This document shows, piece by piece, positions 31,789 through 33,847 of a DNA stretch of 33,847 bases. The notes below the pieces were generated by a model that worked only from the letters and a program-made list of their open reading frames with translations, did no database searches and was not told the origin of the DNA. The stretch is taken from contig DHAP01000042.1 of NCBI GenBank assembly GCA_002397465.1, positions 852 through 34,698 of the forward strand, written 5' to 3'. The DNA comes from Caryophanales bacterium UBA4951. Its GTDB lineage: Bacteria > Bacillota_I > Bacilli_A > RFN20 > CAG-826. A program made the position numbers and the translations under genes. Position 1 is the first letter of the stretch, and each line of letters starts with the position of its first letter.

Positions 31789-32219
31789 TGAAAAAAGTTG
31801 CCGGCCTTGATTTAGGGACTAGAAGCTGTGGAATCGCCGTGAGCGATGTCCTTGGGATCGCCCATGGAAGGGAAGAATACCGTTTCCTTGAAGGCGCTTA
31901 TAAACAAGCGGTCGCCCACATAATCGAGTTCCTTCATAATGAAGGGATCGATGAGGTGGCCCTTGGCTATCCTCTCAACATGGATGGAAGCGCCGGCGAA
32001 AGCGCCCATCGTTCGGAAAGATTCAAGGAAGAGCTCCTTGAAGTCGACCCAAAGCTCAAAATTACCCTCGTCGATGAAAGACTGACGACGGTTGTGGCGT
32101 CAAAAAGGCTGCTCGAGGCCGATATTTCGAGAAAGAAAAGGCATGCTGTCATCGACCAGCAAGCCGCCCAAGTCATCTTGGAAAGCTATCTTAACCAAAA
32201 AGAGGGAGGAAACCTATGA
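31788..32219 (+). CDS. ruvX: RuvX/YqgF-type putative Holliday junction resolvase
   Basis: An RNase H-fold nuclease of the YqgF group, essential in several bacteria, with roles proposed in Holliday junction resolution or 16S rRNA 5' processing. The 143-residue protein has GLDLGTRSCGIAVSD (first Asp of the active site), VALGYPLNMDGS, VDERLTT (second acidic site) and KKRHAVIDQQAAQVILESYL at the end, all as expected. In B. subtilis the order is alaS–yrzL–ruvX(yrrK)–yrzB; the yrzL/ireB gene is absent here and ruvX overlaps alaS directly. Confidence 0.94.
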   Translation: MKKVAGLDLGTRSCGIAVSDVLGIAHGREEYRFLEGAYKQAVAHIIEFLHNEGIDEVALGYPLNMDGSAGESAHRSERFKEELLEVDPKLKITLVDERLTTVVASKRLLEADISRKKRHAVIDQQAAQVILESYLNQKEGGNL

Positions 32220-32479
32220 TTGAGATCAACGACAACTCGATTGCCATCACAAAAGAGGATGGCACCGTCGAGAATTGGAAGATTTATTTCTATTACCACA
32301 ATCCTGAGCGAAAGAAAGACTATTACCTCATCTACAACGAGAACGACCCGGATTCACTCTTGGTCATGTCGTCCAAAGACGGGAAAGAGCTCTCGGATGT
32401 CAGCGAAGAAGAATTCGCTGAAGCCCAGGAAATGCTCGAGACTTACGAAAAAGACCCCAAAATCGCTTCTATGAAGTAG
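32216..32479 (+). CDS. yrzB: DUF1292 protein (YrzB/UPF0473 family)
   Basis: An 87-residue acidic protein of the DUF1292 family, found next to ruvX across Firmicutes; function unknown. Typical features are the N-terminal ITKEDGTVENWKIYFYY strand pair and the C-terminal acidic VSEEEFAEAQEMLETYE helix. GGAGG lies seven bases before the ATG, which overlaps the ruvX stop (ATGA). The stop is TAG. No terminator is seen before the greA promoter, which starts eight bases later. Confidence 0.85.
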   Translation: MIEINDNSIAITKEDGTVENWKIYFYYHNPERKKDYYLIYNENDPDSLLVMSSKDGKELSDVSEEEFAEAQEMLETYEKDPKIASMK

Positions 32480-32486
32480 TCTTTTC

Positions 32487-32515
32487 TTGTAGAAAAGGCT
32501 CCTTATACCTATAAT
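32487..32515 (+). promoter_or_regulatory. greA promoter
   Basis: -35 TTGTAG (32487–32492), 17-base spacer, perfect -10 TATAAT (32510–32515). Leader of about 22 bases with SD TTGGAG before ATG 32544. AAGG-CT-CCTT (32495–32504) forms a small dyad in the spacer. Confidence 0.8.
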
Positions 32516-32543
32516 CAAACACGGCTAAAGATTGGAGAAACAT

Positions 32544-33023
32544 ATGGCAGAAGAAAAGATCGTAATGACCCGTGAGGGCATGGACAAACTCGAAAAAGAG
32601 TATCGTCATTTGATAGACATCGACCGCCCAGAGGTCATCGAGGCCCTGACGTTGGCAAGAAGCCAAGGCGATTTGTCGGAAAATGCCGACTACACGGCGG
32701 CAAGAGACAGGCAAGGTCAAATTGAGGCCCGTATCACCGAGATTGAGCATATAAAAGACGTTGCTGTCATCGCAAGCGAGGCCAAAGCTGGCAAAAAGAT
32801 CAGCTTGGGCAACATCGTCACCTATAAAGACAAAGACGGCGAAAACATCGTGAAAATCGTCGGAACTATCGAGGCTGATCCATTCGCCTCGCCTTATCCG
32901 CTCATTTCCAACGAGTCCCCGTTAGGGATGGCTCTTCTAGGAAAAATCCCCGGCGAACACATCGTCGTCGAGAGCGATGAACCTTACGAAATAGACATCA
33001 TCAAAGCCGAAGCCGTCAAATAA
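32544..33023 (+). CDS. greA: transcription elongation factor GreA
   Basis: GreA enters the RNA polymerase secondary channel and stimulates cleavage of backtracked RNA. The 159-residue protein has the N-terminal coiled coil (about residues 10–78) with the tip acidic pair in NADYTAARDRQGQIEARI, and the C-terminal FKBP-like domain with ISNESPLGMALLGK and the closing SDEPYEIDIIKAE. A TTG at 32532 gives a four-residue longer reading that would include the SD, so ATG 32544 is chosen. It follows DUF1292 but has its own strong promoter and terminator. Confidence 0.96.
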   Translation: MAEEKIVMTREGMDKLEKEYRHLIDIDRPEVIEALTLARSQGDLSENADYTAARDRQGQIEARITEIEHIKDVAVIASEAKAGKKISLGNIVTYKDKDGENIVKIVGTIEADPFASPYPLISNESPLGMALLGKIPGEHIVVESDEPYEIDIIKAEAVK

Positions 33024-33028
33024 AATTC

Positions 33029-33056
33029 ACGCCTTCCTGACGGAGGGCGTTTTTTT
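33029..33056 (+). terminator. greA terminator
   Basis: ACGCCTTCC (33029–33037) pairs with GGAGGGCGT (33042–33050) around TGAC, with one G·U pair, and seven T at the foot. Starts five bases after the greA stop. Confidence 0.92.
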
Positions 33057-33107
33057 ATGGGCATTTTCTTCCGTCCCCTCACTAGATGAGATTAGGAGGA
33101 AGAAAAG

Positions 33108-33653
33108 ATGTTCAAAACAATTTTGGCCGTGGTGGCGGTTACGATCGTCGTTTTGATAGTTATGGCGGTTGTCGACCGGGTTAGCGGAGACATATCACCA
33201 GGGGAATCCAACTCAAGCACGGCAGCGAAAAACGATTCTTTGCAGGTTACGATAAGCGGAGAAATCAGCCATAGCGGCACCTATTTCCTGCCACTTGCCT
33301 CAACTTTGGGAGATTTGATCCTTTCTGCTGGCGGGGTGAATTCCAATGCCGATTCGAGATGCTACAACACGACTTTGTCTCTTATTGCCAAGGCTTCCTA
33401 TTACATAGCGCCTTTATACGATAACGGGGACACGTGCGCCGTCACGCCGATTTCGAAGGTCAACGTCAACACCGCTGATGCCGAAACCTTGAAAAAAGGC
33501 GTGGAGTCCTTCTCAACGACCGTCTGCAGCGCCATCGTGAGTTATCGCACGAGCAATGGCGACTTCGCCCAATTAGAGGATCTGAAAAACGTGGCTGGCA
33601 TCGGGCCTTCGACTTTTGAGAAATGCAAAAACCTCGTGACGCTCCACGAATAA
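33108..33653 (+). CDS. comEA: competence DNA-binding receptor ComEA
   Basis: Membrane-anchored receptor that binds incoming double-stranded DNA outside the cell for uptake. The 181-residue protein has one N-terminal membrane anchor (about residues 3–22), a SLBB-like segment (about 44–90, VTISGEISHSGTYFLP, LGDLILSAGGV) and a C-terminal helix-hairpin-helix pair (KVNVNTADAETLKKGV to LKNVAGIGPSTFEKCK). AGGAGG is about ten bases upstream. comEB is missing between comEA and comEC, and the comEC frame overlaps the last 31 bases of comEA. No promoter was convincing in the 50 bases after the greA terminator. Confidence 0.94.
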   Translation: MFKTILAVVAVTIVVLIVMAVVDRVSGDISPGESNSSTAAKNDSLQVTISGEISHSGTYFLPLASTLGDLILSAGGVNSNADSRCYNTTLSLIAKASYYIAPLYDNGDTCAVTPISKVNVNTADAETLKKGVESFSTTVCSAIVSYRTSNGDFAQLEDLKNVAGIGPSTFEKCKNLVTLHE

Positions 33654-33847
33654 ACCGTTTTTTGCTTCCTTCGATTCTTTTTGGGATGGTGATAGGGGCC
33701 AATCTCGCTTTTCATTCTTCCTCTATGAGGATTGTTTATGTGATTCTGTCCTTACTAGGCCTGCTCGTCGTTTTCTTTCTTAACGACAAAAGAAATGGCG
33801 GAGCCTTCCTTCTCCTTTGCCTTATTTCTTTTTTAAGCGTCAGTTTC
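33623..33847 (+). CDS. comEC: competence DNA channel protein ComEC, N-terminal part (3' end outside window)
   Basis: The frame ATG 33623 onward is open to the window end (75 codons). It encodes a short basic start (MQKPRDAPRINRF) and then hydrophobic segments LLPSILFGMVIGANLAF, VYVILSLLGLLVVFFL and AFLLLCLISFLSVSF. This charge-and-membrane pattern and the position directly after comEA, overlapping it by 31 bases, match the N-terminal region of ComEC, the channel that carries single-stranded DNA across the membrane. The conserved competence domain and MBL domain would lie beyond the window, so the call rests on context and topology. Confidence 0.8.
   Translation, partial: MQKPRDAPRINRFLLPSILFGMVIGANLAFHSSSMRIVYVILSLLGLLVVFFLNDKRNGGAFLLLCLISFLSVSF

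Noticed and set aside
1..33847. CRISPR array, insertion sequence or prophage
   Set aside because: No spaced direct repeats, transposase, integrase or phage structural genes; only the MBL pair is a clear duplication.
1..33847. Mollicutes genetic code (TGA as Trp)
   Set aside because: TGA serves as a stop at the ends of several genes (flippase, acpS, pulA, dtd, ruvX), and Trp is encoded by TGG in conserved positions.

Overview
The window looks like one stretch of a Bacilli-type (Firmicutes) chromosome, probably from a gut-associated lineage near the Erysipelotrichales or RF39/RFN20 groups. The evidence is an alanyl T-box leader, typA, a J2-type RNase J, the order alaS–ruvX–DUF1292–greA, comEA–comEC, AGGAGG ribosome sites, and normal use of TGA as a stop (so not a Mollicutes code). 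G+C is roughly half by eye. The taxonomic placement is an inference. I recognised no rRNA, tRNA, CRISPR array, transposase or prophage gene. Both edges cut a gene: oleate hydratase on the left and comEC on the right.

Layout. 1–4.4 kb: 3' part of an oleate hydratase, a two-way terminator, then typA and glf on the minus strand. 4.5–6.6 kb: a flippase-like membrane protein overlapping a family 8 glycosyltransferase, which with glf suggests a galactose/galactofuranose surface glycan. 6.6–9.6 kb: rpsO, a 326-base gap with an unidentified terminator-bounded small transcript, then pnp. 9.7–13.3 kb: a three-part flavin/iron-sulfur dehydrogenase set (GlpA-like, a second FAD/NAD protein, DUF1667) followed by a YfcE-type phosphodiesterase. 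13.4–20.5 kb: an RNase J2-like gene, then ftsK, acpS and a type I pullulanase tightly packed. 20.5–25.9 kb: a small OB-fold-like protein, plsC, a convergent RsmF-type rRNA methyltransferase, and pdp–dtd–mnmA. 26.0–28.9 kb: two tandem, related, probably exported metallo-beta-lactamase (MBL) fold proteins resembling the detached C-terminal domain of ComEC. 29.0–33.8 kb: T-box–alaS–ruvX–DUF1292, then greA, then comEA overlapping comEC.

Neighbouring genes in several clusters overlap by 1–4 bases (flippase/GT8, ftsK/acpS/pulA, DUF1667/yfcE, dtd/mnmA, alaS/ruvX/DUF1292), which suggests translational coupling. Initiation appears to be of two kinds. Many genes have Shine-Dalgarno (SD) sites. Four or five (glf, plsC, the rsmF-like gene, MBL gene 1, possibly MBL gene 2) have a -10 box ending only 6–7 bases before the ATG and no SD, as expected for leaderless mRNAs. 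An extended -10 of the form TGCTAAGAT recurs.

Most of the window is housekeeping. The parts most worth a second look are the tandem ComEC-MBL-like exoproteins, the orphan RNA between rpsO and pnp, the leaderless and two-way promoters, and the unusual T-box expression platform.
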